Shown: one piece after another, positions 8,894-16,529 of the stretch | How positions within the stretch are numbered: position 1 is the first letter of the stretch | Layout of the letters: each line of letters starts with the position of its first letter | Assembly (NCBI RefSeq): GCF_900143095.1 | Contig: NZ_FRDA01000014.1 | Span: forward strand, 62,001-126,000 | Length of the DNA stretch: 64,000 nucleotides | Reading direction: 5' to 3' | Source of the DNA: Pseudomonas asturiensis | GTDB taxonomy: Bacteria; Pseudomonadota; Gammaproteobacteria; Pseudomonadales; Pseudomonadaceae | Notes under the pieces: generated by a model | Database searches by the model: none | Told to the model about the DNA's origin: nothing | Seen by the model: only the letters and a program-made list of their open reading frames with translations | Translations under genes and position numbers: made by a program

Positions 8894-9493
8894 TCACAAG
8901 ACCTGATACGTCTGTCCGGTGTGCAAGCCTTCTACGCTCTTGGCGTAGGCCAGTGCTACGTCTGCAGCCGGAACCGGTTTAAAGCCTCTGAAGTAAGTAC
9001 CGTATCGCTCCATGGATTCGAGCAGCACAGTGGGGCTCACCGAGTTCACCCGCATCCCGTGCGGCAACTCTATAGCCGCTGCCCGCACGAAAGCGTCGAT
9101 CGCACCGTTGACCAGACTGGCCGAGCTGCCCGACAGGATCGGCTCCTGACTCAGCACGCCCGAGGTCAACGTGAACGACGCACCCTGGTTGGCAAACGCC
9201 TTGCCGATCAGCAGCAGGTTGACCTGGCCCATCAGCTTGTCCTGCAGACCCAGTGCGAAATCGGCTTCGCTCATGTCTGCCAAAGGCACGAACTTCACAC
9301 TGCCCGCTGCGCAGATCAGCGCATCGAAGCTGCCCACACGTTCAAACAGCGCACGAATCGATGCGCTGTCGCTGATATCGACGCGCTCGTCGCCACTGTT
9401 GCGGCCTATCCGCACGATCTCGTGCCGGGATCCCAGTTCGCGTTCAATCGCCGAGCCCACGGTTCCGCTTGCTCCAATCAACAGGATTTTCAT
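8894..9493 (-). CDS. SDR-fold protein lacking the catalytic Tyr/Lys (Lin1944-like)
   Basis: The start at 9493 has GGAG 7 bases upstream, which an alternative start 15 bases earlier lacks. The 199-residue protein keeps the Rossmann cofactor motif GASGTVG at 7-13 and the CAAG strand at 61-64. Where classical short-chain dehydrogenases have Y-x-x-x-K, it reads A-S-L-V-N at 125-129, so both catalytic residues are replaced (A125, N129). This agrees with the atypical SDR subgroup named after Listeria Lin1944. It may bind NAD(P) without normal oxidoreductase chemistry, or use other residues. It is divergent from the LysR gene beginning at 9598, which is its probable regulator. Confidence 0.8.
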   Translation of the reverse strand: MKILLIGASGTVGSAIERELGSRHEIVRIGRNSGDERVDISDSASIRALFERVGSFDALICAAGSVKFVPLADMSEADFALGLQDKLMGQVNLLLIGKAFANQGASFTLTSGVLSQEPILSGSSASLVNGAIDAFVRAAAIELPHGMRVNSVSPTVLLESMERYGTYFRGFKPVPAADVALAYAKSVEGLHTGQTYQVL

Positions 9494-9541
9494 TGCGTCG
9501 CTCCACAAGGATCAAATGAGCGGTCAGTGTAGAAAGTTGTA

Positions 9542-9553
9542 TATCCATCGATA
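9542..9553. promoter_or_regulatory. Candidate LysR-type operator between the SDR and LysR genes
   Basis: TATC-N4-GATA forms a 12-base interrupted palindrome in the 104-base divergent gap. LysR-type regulators usually bind T-N11-A dyads in just such gaps. Only position and symmetry support this. Confidence 0.35.
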
Positions 9554-9597
9554 AAGATGCTAATTGGAAACCTTTGGTTCTTGACAGGAAACAATCC

Positions 9598-10509
9598 GTG
9601 AGCGAGATGGAGGATCTGGCAGCCTTTGCAGTCCTGATCGAGGCAGGCAGTTTTACTGCTGCCGCACAGCGTTTGAGCTGCAGCAAAGGGCGATTGTCGA
9701 AGCGGATTTCTCAGTTGGAGAAGACCTACGGCGTGCAGTTGCTGCACCGCACCACGCGCACGTTGAGCCTCACCTCGGCGGGAGCTGCGTTGTTGCCTCA
9801 GGCCCGGCAGTTGATATCCCACATGGAGCGGGCGCGCAGCATTGTGGCGCTGATGCGTGATGACGTGGTCGGAGAGGTGCGTATCACGACACCCGTCTCT
9901 TTGGGTGAAACCTTCTTTGACGGTTTGTTGATGGAGTTTTACGAGGCCTATCCGCAGGTGAAAATCGAGCTTGAGCTGAGCAACAGCTTCAGCGATTTGC
10001 GGCGTGAAGGGTTTGATCTGGCGATACGTTCACAGGTCGCAAGCGATGAGCGGCTGGTGGCCCGACCGCTGCTGGCGATGCAGGAACTGACCTGTGCCAG
10101 TGCGCAGTATCTGGATGAGCATGGCTGGCCGCAGACGCCTGATGATCTGACGCGGCATCGTTGCCTGATCAATAGCCACTACAGCGGCCGGTATGAGTGG
10201 CTTTACCATCAGCATCACGAGTTGAAGCGTGTGCAAATCGATGGGCCGTTTGCCAGCAATCACTACAGTCTGTTGAAAAAGGCGGCACTGGCCGGTGCGG
10301 GCATCGCGCGGCTACCGTTCTACATGGTGCACGAAGAACTCGACGACGCACGCCTGCACTGGCTGTTTCGCGAATACCAGACGGCAACGACGCCGATGTT
10401 CCTGGTACATCCCTATGAAAGCAAAGTGCCTCGAAGGGTGCAGGTGCTGGCAGATTATCTGGTGCGATGGTTCGAACGCAGCAGCTCTGCGCTGGGGCGG
10501 TTGGCGTGA
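9598..10509 (+). CDS. LysR-family transcriptional regulator
   Basis: The preferred start is GTG at 9598, with AGGA 8 bases upstream; an in-frame TTG 24 bases earlier has no ribosome site. The 303-residue product has the N-terminal winged helix-turn-helix (about 5-64: FAVLIEAGSFTAAAQRL through LLHRTTRTLSLT) and a CrgA-like effector domain with SLGETFFDGLL and FDLAIR. It is transcribed away from the SDR gene, the usual layout for a LysR regulator and its target. The effector is unknown. Confidence 0.92.
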   Translation: MSEMEDLAAFAVLIEAGSFTAAAQRLSCSKGRLSKRISQLEKTYGVQLLHRTTRTLSLTSAGAALLPQARQLISHMERARSIVALMRDDVVGEVRITTPVSLGETFFDGLLMEFYEAYPQVKIELELSNSFSDLRREGFDLAIRSQVASDERLVARPLLAMQELTCASAQYLDEHGWPQTPDDLTRHRCLINSHYSGRYEWLYHQHHELKRVQIDGPFASNHYSLLKKAALAGAGIARLPFYMVHEELDDARLHWLFREYQTATTPMFLVHPYESKVPRRVQVLADYLVRWFERSSSALGRLA

Positions 10510-10620
10510 TGTTGAGCGGTGGCATGACCTTAGCCACGCAGGAGCGCTCGTCGTCATACACAAGTCCGGAAGACGCGTAAAACAGGACCAAAACAAACGT
10601 GGCTGACTGAATGCATAACC

Positions 10621-10714
10621 TGTGGGAGGCGGCTTGCCGGCGATGGCGTCCGTTCAGTGACGGATAGGTCGCTTCAGAAAAGCACCGCCGGCAAGCCCAA
10701 GCCGCCTCCCACAG
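10621..10714. repeat. REP palindrome pair
   Basis: GGCGGCTTGCCGGCGATG begins at 10630, and a diverged inverted copy (CACCGCCGGCAAGC, then AAGCCGCCTCCCAC) ends at 10712. The flanks (AAGACGCG near 10572 and GTTGGTTGCAGCAAGAC after the pair) resemble the spacers of the tandem array at 38.6-39.1 kb, so the whole unit, not only the palindrome, is repeated. It lies in the 276-base gap between the LysR gene and the end of the branched-chain transporter operon. Confidence 0.85.
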
Positions 10715-10785
10715 TTCGTTGGTTGCAGCAAGACGTGTGGATAACGATGAGCGCTATAGCATGGGCGCGACCATCGCACCTCTCG

Positions 10786-11487
10786 CTAGCCGCCCAGGTA
10801 AGCGTCCCGCACTTTCGGATCGACCAACAGTTCCTCACCTGTACCCTGCATCACCACGCGGCCGTTTTCCAGGACATACGCGCGGTCGGCAACTTTCAGG
10901 GCCTGGTTGGCATTCTGCTCGACCAGGAATACGGTCACGCCATCACGCCGCAGTTGTTCGACGATCTCGAAAATCTGCTGAATGATGATGGGAGCCAGAC
11001 CCAGCGACGGTTCGTCCAGCAGTAACAGCTTGGGCTTGCTCATCAGCGCGCGGCCGATGGCGAGCATCTGTTGTTCGCCGCCGGACATGGTGCCACCGCG
11101 CTGTGTGAAGCGTTCCTTGAGGCGCGGGAACAGGTGCAGGACTTTGTCCATCTGCTCCTGATAATCACCTTTCTCGGTGAAAAAGCCGCCCATGGCCAGG
11201 TTTTCTTCGACCGTCAGGCGGGCAAACACGCGGCGGCCTTCCGGCACCACTGCGATGCTCTTGCGCATGATCACCGACGAGTCCTGACCAACCAGTTCCT
11301 CACCCATGTAGCGGATGCTGCCGCTGTGAGCGCGTGGCGAGCCGCACAGGGTCATCAGCAGTGTGGATTTGCCGGCGCCGTTGGCACCGATCAGGGTGAC
11401 GATCTCGCCCTGACGTACTTCCACGTTGACGCTGTGCAGCGCCTGGATCTTGCCGTAGAACGTGGAAACGTTTTCGAACTGCAGCAT
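10786..11487 (-). CDS. livF: Branched-chain amino-acid ABC transporter, ATPase 2
   Basis: The 233-residue ATPase has Walker A GANGAGKS at 34-41, the signature SGGEQ at 135-139 and Walker B LLLLDEP at 154-160, with the QNANQAL segment that is typical of LivF/BraG. It pairs with the LivG subunit on the cytoplasmic face of the LivHM permease to drive uptake of leucine, isoleucine and valine. Its start codon directly follows the livG stop, so the two are translated as a unit. It is the last gene of the operon and equals braG in P. aeruginosa naming. Confidence 0.94.
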   Translation of the reverse strand: MLQFENVSTFYGKIQALHSVNVEVRQGEIVTLIGANGAGKSTLLMTLCGSPRAHSGSIRYMGEELVGQDSSVIMRKSIAVVPEGRRVFARLTVEENLAMGGFFTEKGDYQEQMDKVLHLFPRLKERFTQRGGTMSGGEQQMLAIGRALMSKPKLLLLDEPSLGLAPIIIQQIFEIVEQLRRDGVTVFLVEQNANQALKVADRAYVLENGRVVMQGTGEELLVDPKVRDAYLGG

Positions 11488-12255
11488 TTACGCTTCCCCC
11501 AGGTAGGCTTTGATCACTTCAGGATTGTCACGAATCTGTTCCGGCGTACCGTCGGCCAGTGGCGTGCCCTGATTGATCACTACGATGTGGTCGGAAATGC
11601 TCATCACCAGTTTCATGTCGTGCTCGATCAGCAGCACCGTGGCGTTATGCTCGTTGCGCAGCACGCCGATGAGCGCTTTCAGATCTTCGGTTTCCTTGGG
11701 ATTCAGACCGGCTGCCGGTTCGTCCAGCATGAGGATGCGCGGGCGCGTCATCATGCAGCGGGCGATTTCCAGGCGGCGTTGCTGACCGTAGGCCAGTGTA
11801 CCTGCGGGGCGATTGGCGAATTCCTTCAGGTTGACGGCGTCCAGCCAGTGCTCGGCGTAGTCCATGGCTTCGCGTTCGCTGCGGCGGAAGGCGGGCGTCT
11901 TGAACAGGCCGGACAGGAAGTTGGTGTTCAAGTGACGATGCTGGGCAACCAGCAGGTTCTCGACCGCGGTCATTTCCTTGAACAGACGTACGTTCTGGAA
12001 GGTACGCACCACACCCTTGCGGGCGATCTGGTGACCGGCCAGGCCTTGAATCGGCTCGCCGTCCAGCAGGATCGTGCCGCCGCTGGGCTTGTAGAAACCG
12101 GTCAGGCAGTTGAACACGGTGGTCTTGCCCGCACCGTTGGGGCCGATCATCGAGACGACCTGTTTTTCATGGACGGTGAGGCCCACGCCGTTGACGGCGA
12201 GCAGACCGCCGAAGCGCATGCTCAGGTTCGTGGCTTGCAGAAGAGGCTGGCTCAT
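11488..12255 (-). CDS. livG: Branched-chain amino-acid ABC transporter, ATPase 1
   Basis: The 255-residue protein carries Walker A GPNGAGKT at 38-45, a signature region LAYGQQRRLEIAR and Walker B ILMLDEPAAGLN, and ends with the C-terminal extension around IRDNPEVIKAYLGEA that marks LivG/BraF subunits. It overlaps livM by 4 bases (start within the stop) and abuts livF, so the ATPases are made together. It supplies one of the two nucleotide-binding sites of the importer. Confidence 0.94.
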   Translation of the reverse strand: MSQPLLQATNLSMRFGGLLAVNGVGLTVHEKQVVSMIGPNGAGKTTVFNCLTGFYKPSGGTILLDGEPIQGLAGHQIARKGVVRTFQNVRLFKEMTAVENLLVAQHRHLNTNFLSGLFKTPAFRRSEREAMDYAEHWLDAVNLKEFANRPAGTLAYGQQRRLEIARCMMTRPRILMLDEPAAGLNPKETEDLKALIGVLRNEHNATVLLIEHDMKLVMSISDHIVVINQGTPLADGTPEQIRDNPEVIKAYLGEA

Positions 12256-13517
12256 TTGGCCACCTCCGCTTTCAACTTCATGACAGGTCGTTGCATTGGC
12301 AGGAAACCTTGAGGACGCCAGATCATCATCAGCACCATCAGGGCACCGAACATCAACATGCGGTAATCGCTGAACTCACGCATCAGTTCAGGCAGCAGGA
12401 TCATCACGATGGCCGCCAGAATCACGCCCAGTTGCGAGCCCATGCCGCCGAGTACCACGATGGCCAGAATGATCGCCGACTCGATGAAGGTGAAGGACTC
12501 AGGCGTCACCAGACCCTGGCGAGCGGCGAAGAAGCTGCCTGCAAAACCTGCGAATGCTGCGCCCAGGGTAAACGCCGACAGCTTGATCACCGTCGGATTG
12601 AGGCCCAGTGCGCGGCAGGCGATTTCGTCTTCGCGCAACGCTTCCCAGGCACGGCCGATCGGCATGCGCAGCAGGCGATTGATGACGAACAGCGCTGCCA
12701 GCGCCAGCAACAGGGCGATCAGGTAGAGGAAGATCACTTTGCTGATCGGGTTGTAGTCCAGGCCGAAATACTGATGGAACGTCTGCGCACCTTCGGCAGC
12801 ACGGCGTTCGAAGCTCAGGCCGAACAGGGTCGGTTTCTCGATGTTGCTGATGCCGTTCGGGCCGCCGGTGACGCTGGTCAGGTTGCGCAGGAAGATGCGG
12901 ATGATTTCACCGAAACCCAGGGTCACGATGGCCAGATAATCTCCGCGTAGCCTCAGAACCGGGAAGCCCAGCAGGAAGCCGAACAGCGCCGCCAGCAGAC
13001 CGGCCAGCGGCAGGCACTCCCAGAAGCTCAGGCCGAAGTAGTGCGACAGCAGGGCGTAGCCATAGGCACCGACCGCGTAGAAACCCACATAGCCCAGGTC
13101 CAGCAGACCCGCCAGACCGACCACGATGTTCAGGCCCAGGCCCAGCATCACGTAGATCAGAATCAGCGTCGCGATATCCACCGCGCCGCGCGAGCCGAAG
13201 AACGGCCAGACGAACGCCAGCACGATCAGCGCTGCGAGACCCCAGCGCTGGGTGCTCGGCCGGGTCATGAGGTCGCTGGTTTTCTGCGAAATCAGCGGAG
13301 CGCGTTCACCACGGCGCAGGCCGCTGATCTTCTCGGCGAACAGCACGCGCAGAAACAGCAGGACTGAACAGATCGCGATGATGGTCAGGGTCATGGGGCT
13401 GGCGTTCTGCACTTGCAGGGTCACGCCGGAAAAGGCCAGTTTCAGGCCAAACACCGGATAGGCAACGGCCCACACCAGTGCAGCGCTGAACAGCGCCTGT
13501 TTGAAGGACTTGCTCAT
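12252..13517 (-). CDS. livM: Branched-chain amino-acid ABC transporter, permease 2
   Basis: The 421-residue integral membrane protein has about ten hydrophobic segments. Characteristic stretches are GLNIVVGLAGLLDLGYVGFYAVGAY and the cytoplasmic GRAWEALREDEIACRALGLN, the EAA-like loop contacting the ATPases. The length and the extra N-terminal region (~1-110) agree with LivM/BraE rather than LivH. Its start overlaps the livH end by 4 bases and its end overlaps the livG start, showing strict translational coupling within the operon. Confidence 0.94.
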   Translation of the reverse strand: MSKSFKQALFSAALVWAVAYPVFGLKLAFSGVTLQVQNASPMTLTIIAICSVLLFLRVLFAEKISGLRRGERAPLISQKTSDLMTRPSTQRWGLAALIVLAFVWPFFGSRGAVDIATLILIYVMLGLGLNIVVGLAGLLDLGYVGFYAVGAYGYALLSHYFGLSFWECLPLAGLLAALFGFLLGFPVLRLRGDYLAIVTLGFGEIIRIFLRNLTSVTGGPNGISNIEKPTLFGLSFERRAAEGAQTFHQYFGLDYNPISKVIFLYLIALLLALAALFVINRLLRMPIGRAWEALREDEIACRALGLNPTVIKLSAFTLGAAFAGFAGSFFAARQGLVTPESFTFIESAIILAIVVLGGMGSQLGVILAAIVMILLPELMREFSDYRMLMFGALMVLMMIWRPQGFLPMQRPVMKLKAEVAK

Positions 13518-14437
13518 ACTTTTTCAACCTCCGGACGACCCAGAATGCCGGTCGGGCGGAACAGCAGCACGAGAACCAGCAGGCCGAAGGCCACGACGTC
13601 CTTGTACTGATCGCCAAAGATGTCGGCACCGAAGGCTTCGGCGACGCCCAGCACCAGACCGCCCAGCACGGCGCCGGGGATCGACCCGATGCCGCCCAGT
13701 ACCGCAGCCGTGAATGCCTTGAGGCCTACCAGGAAACCGGCGCTCGGGTTGATCACACCGTATTGCATGCTCAGCAACATGGCGGCAACGGCAGCCAGCG
13801 CGGCACCGACTACGAAGGTCAGGGCAATGATGGTATTGGTGTTGATCCCCAGCAGGTTGGCCATCTTCATGTCTTCGGCGCAGGCGCGGCAGGCGCGGCC
13901 CATACGCGAGCGGGAGATGAACAGGGTCAGCCCGGTCATGGCCAGCAGCGTGACGACGAACACCACGATTTGCATGTAGGAAATCAGCACTTCCTGTGCG
14001 CCGCCTGGACCGAAGGACAGGCTGCCGGGCAGCAGGTTGGGGATGGCAAAGTTGCCGGAACCCTGGGAAAGCTGAACCGAGTTCTGCAGAAAGATCGACA
14101 TCCCGATCGCAGAAATCAGTGGAATAAGACGGTTGCTGTTGCGCAACGGACGGTAGGCGACGCGTTCGATGCTGTAACCGTAGGCACTGGTGACGATGAT
14201 GGAGGCGGCGAAGCCTGCGATCATCAACAGCGGCAGGCTGTCGATGCCCATCATTGCAAGGCCGGCAAGCGCCATGAACGCAACGTAGGAACCGATCATG
14301 TACACCTCGCCGTGGGCGAAGTTGATCATTCCGATGATGCCGTAAACCATCGTGTAGCCGATGGCAATCAATGCATACGTGCTGCCAATGGTCAGGCCAT
14401 TGACCAACTGTTGCATGTAGTGGAATAACTCGGGCAT
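13514..14437 (-). CDS. livH: Branched-chain amino-acid ABC transporter, permease 1
   Basis: The 307-residue membrane protein begins with the LivH/BraD hallmark QQLVNGLTIGSTYALIAIGY and has MVYGIIGMINFAHGEVYMIG. RACRACAEDMKMANLLGIN is the loop that contacts the ATPases. It forms the membrane channel with LivM. The gene begins 213 bases after the braC stop, and a terminator lies in that gap, so livHMGF may be read at a lower level than the binding protein. Confidence 0.94.
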   Translation of the reverse strand: MPELFHYMQQLVNGLTIGSTYALIAIGYTMVYGIIGMINFAHGEVYMIGSYVAFMALAGLAMMGIDSLPLLMIAGFAASIIVTSAYGYSIERVAYRPLRNSNRLIPLISAIGMSIFLQNSVQLSQGSGNFAIPNLLPGSLSFGPGGAQEVLISYMQIVVFVVTLLAMTGLTLFISRSRMGRACRACAEDMKMANLLGINTNTIIALTFVVGAALAAVAAMLLSMQYGVINPSAGFLVGLKAFTAAVLGGIGSIPGAVLGGLVLGVAEAFGADIFGDQYKDVVAFGLLVLVLLFRPTGILGRPEVEKV

Positions 14438-14597
14438 TTACCGCGCTCCTAAAAACCTGATCTGCATTTCTCCGGCCTGCGTCGGGTACGCATTCTGTCG
14501 ATGCGTTGCCGGTGACGCTGCCAGCGAACCGCTGGTAACGGTTTTAAGATTTTCAGGGGGCCTCGTTACCGGATCTCGGCAAGCGGGCCATGATTCG

Positions 14598-14630
14598 TAA
14601 AACAAAGCCCACTGCGGTTGCAGTGGGCTT
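14598..14630 (-). terminator. Terminator between braC and livH
   Basis: On the minus strand AAGCCCACTGC pairs with GCAGTGGGCTT around a 4-base loop (14605-14630), and TGTTTTA follows. It lies 20 bases after braC and before livH, and can set a high ratio of binding protein to membrane subunits by partial read-through. Confidence 0.85.
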
Positions 14631-14650
14631 CGGTTGTCAACGCAAGCTGC

Positions 14651-15775
14651 TTATTTGGCGGCTTCGGTCTTCGGCTTGCCGAAGTGCCATTCGTAGACCA
14701 CGAACTGGAAGTTCTTCAGGTCGCCCTTGGCGTCGTAGCTCAATTCGCCCATCGGGGTCTTGAAGGTACCGGCGTGGATGGCGGCTGCCACTTTGTCGGT
14801 GTCTTCGGACTTGGCGGCAGCGATGCCGTCAGCAATGACCTGAACGGCGGAGTAGGACGGGTACACGAACGGACCGCTCGGGTCCTGGTTCTTGTCCTTG
14901 AATGCCTTGGTCAGCGCCTGGTTGGCAGGGTCCTGGTCGAAGGACTTCGGCAGGGTGACCAGCAGGCCTTCAGAGGCTTCGCCAGCGATTTGCGAGATGG
15001 ACTCGTTGCCCACGCCTTCAGGACCCATGAACCTGGCGTTCAGGCCTTTTTCCTTGGACTGGCGCAGGATCTGGCCCAGTTCAGGGTGGTAGCCGCCGTA
15101 GTAGACGAAGTCGACATTGGCTTGCTTGAGCTTGGCGATCAGCGAAGAGAAGTCCTTGTCGCCGGCGTTGATGCCTTCGAACAGGGCAACCTTGACGCCT
15201 TTGTCTTCCAGGGTTTTCTTCACAGCAGAGGCAATACCCTCACCGTACTGCTGTTTGTCATGAATGACCGCAACGATTTTAGGCTTGGCGACGTCGGCGA
15301 TGTAGTTACCGGCTGCCGGGCCTTGCGCGCTGTCCAGACCGATGGTGCGGAACACCAGCTTGTAGCCACGGCTGGTGATGTCAGGGCTGGTGGCTGCTGG
15401 AGTCACCATGATGATGCCTTCGTCTTCATAGACGTCGGAAGCAGGTTGAGCGGAGCTGGAGCACAGGTGGCCGATGACGTATTTCACGCCGTCGTTGACG
15501 ACCTTGTTGGCGACTGCAACGGCCTGTTTCGGATCGCAGGCATCATCGTATTCGACGGCTTCGAGTTTCTTGCCATCCACGCCGCCTTTGGCGTTGATCT
15601 GCTCGATGGCCATCTTGGCGCCGTTGAACTGCATGGTGCCGTACTCGGCTACAGGGCCGGTTTTCGGGCCGGCGATGCCGATCTTGATGGTGTCAGCTGC
15701 GAACGAATGGCTGGCAACCCCTGCCATAACCAATGCGGCAAACAGCTTGGAAAGCTTCTTGGTACCCTTAGTCAT
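14651..15775 (-). CDS. braC: Periplasmic branched-chain amino-acid binding protein
   Basis: The 374-residue protein starts at ATG 15775, giving a standard signal peptide (MTKGTKKLSKLFAALVMAGV, cleavage after the following HSFA) and the mature start ADTIKIGIAGPKTGPVAEYG of the LivJ/LivK/BraC family. An in-frame extension further upstream would hide the signal peptide and is rejected. GGAG lies 4 bases before the ATG. It is the substrate-binding component for the permease genes downstream. It heads the operon and is divergent from the DUF2288 gene. Confidence 0.94.
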   Translation of the reverse strand: MTKGTKKLSKLFAALVMAGVASHSFAADTIKIGIAGPKTGPVAEYGTMQFNGAKMAIEQINAKGGVDGKKLEAVEYDDACDPKQAVAVANKVVNDGVKYVIGHLCSSSAQPASDVYEDEGIIMVTPAATSPDITSRGYKLVFRTIGLDSAQGPAAGNYIADVAKPKIVAVIHDKQQYGEGIASAVKKTLEDKGVKVALFEGINAGDKDFSSLIAKLKQANVDFVYYGGYHPELGQILRQSKEKGLNARFMGPEGVGNESISQIAGEASEGLLVTLPKSFDQDPANQALTKAFKDKNQDPSGPFVYPSYSAVQVIADGIAAAKSEDTDKVAAAIHAGTFKTPMGELSYDAKGDLKNFQFVVYEWHFGKPKTEAAK

Positions 15776-16104
15776 GATGCTCCACTCTTGCGTTGTAGTT
15801 TTTATAATCCTGCTGGCCAAGGCTACAGGACCGGCTTCGACACCGGTCTTTCCCCCGCTCCGCCAACTGTACCGGAACAGTTTAGAGTGCCGGTGAATCG
15901 CTTGGAAAGCGTGGGGCGGGGGAGTGGACCGGTGTGTGTCGCTTAATCGAAAGAAAGTTACATAATCCAACCACATAGGGTTTTGAAAAACCCGGCGCAG
16001 CGTGGTGGATGTGTGGACTCTCCTGCAATCAATCACTTGCTTCTGGGTTTGTCTGCGGGAAAGGCGGCGGTATCATTGCGCCGATTTTCTTTTTGGTGAA
16101 ACCC
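15776..16104. other. Divergent intergenic region braC / DUF2288
   Basis: The 329 bases hold the braC promoter and leader and the DUF2288 promoter. An inverted repeat GACCGG-N8-CCGGTC at 15829-15848 would form a hairpin in the braC leader. A minus-strand TTATAAAAA stretch at 15800-15808, about 25 bases from the braC start, could be a -10 element. No gene or confident regulator site was seen. Confidence 0.5.
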
Positions 16105-16410
16105 ATGACGCAAGAACCTAGCACCCTCTATGCCAAACTGCTTGGTGAGACCGCTTCTATTTCGTGGAAAGAATTGCAACCATTCTTTGCCAAGGGTGCC
16201 CTGTTGTGGGTCGAACTGCCGCTGGATTTGATCGAAGTGGCCGAGGCAGTGGCCGAAAATGACGCATCCAAAGTGTCTGCGTGGCTGGCCGACGGACAGG
16301 TCGGCAAGGTGTCTGAATCAAAGGCAATGGAGCTTGTGGAGCAGGATCCGGTGCTTTGGGCAGTGGTAGTGGCACCTTGGGTGTTGATTCAAAACAGGGC
16401 GGCCGAATAA
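16105..16410 (+). CDS. DUF2288 family protein
   Basis: The 101-residue soluble protein starts at the ATG in MTQEPSTLYAKLLGETASIS. A longer in-frame reading from 16009 lacks a ribosome site. The conserved LYAKLLGETASISWKELQPF, WVELPLDLIEVAEAVAEND and DPVLWAVVVAPWVLIQNR blocks match the DUF2288 family as I know it. The function is unknown. It stands between the divergent braC promoter and the c-di-GMP gene that converges on it. Confidence 0.8.
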   Translation: MTQEPSTLYAKLLGETASISWKELQPFFAKGALLWVELPLDLIEVAEAVAENDASKVSAWLADGQVGKVSESKAMELVEQDPVLWAVVVAPWVLIQNRAAE

Positions 16411-16529
16411 TTGGTGCTCATTTTTGGTGCGTCTGGTGGTGAATAATTGGGTGAGAACGTAACCCGGCTTTCGTTCTCGTATCCAAACGCCACAGGGTCC
16501 GGCTTCTTTCAGGCGCATTACGGAACCTC

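Noticed and set aside
11071..12312. Long plus-strand frame of 413 codons opposite livG/livF
   Set aside because: It is antisense to two ABC ATPases with perfect motifs. High-GC codon bias leaves such mirror frames open.
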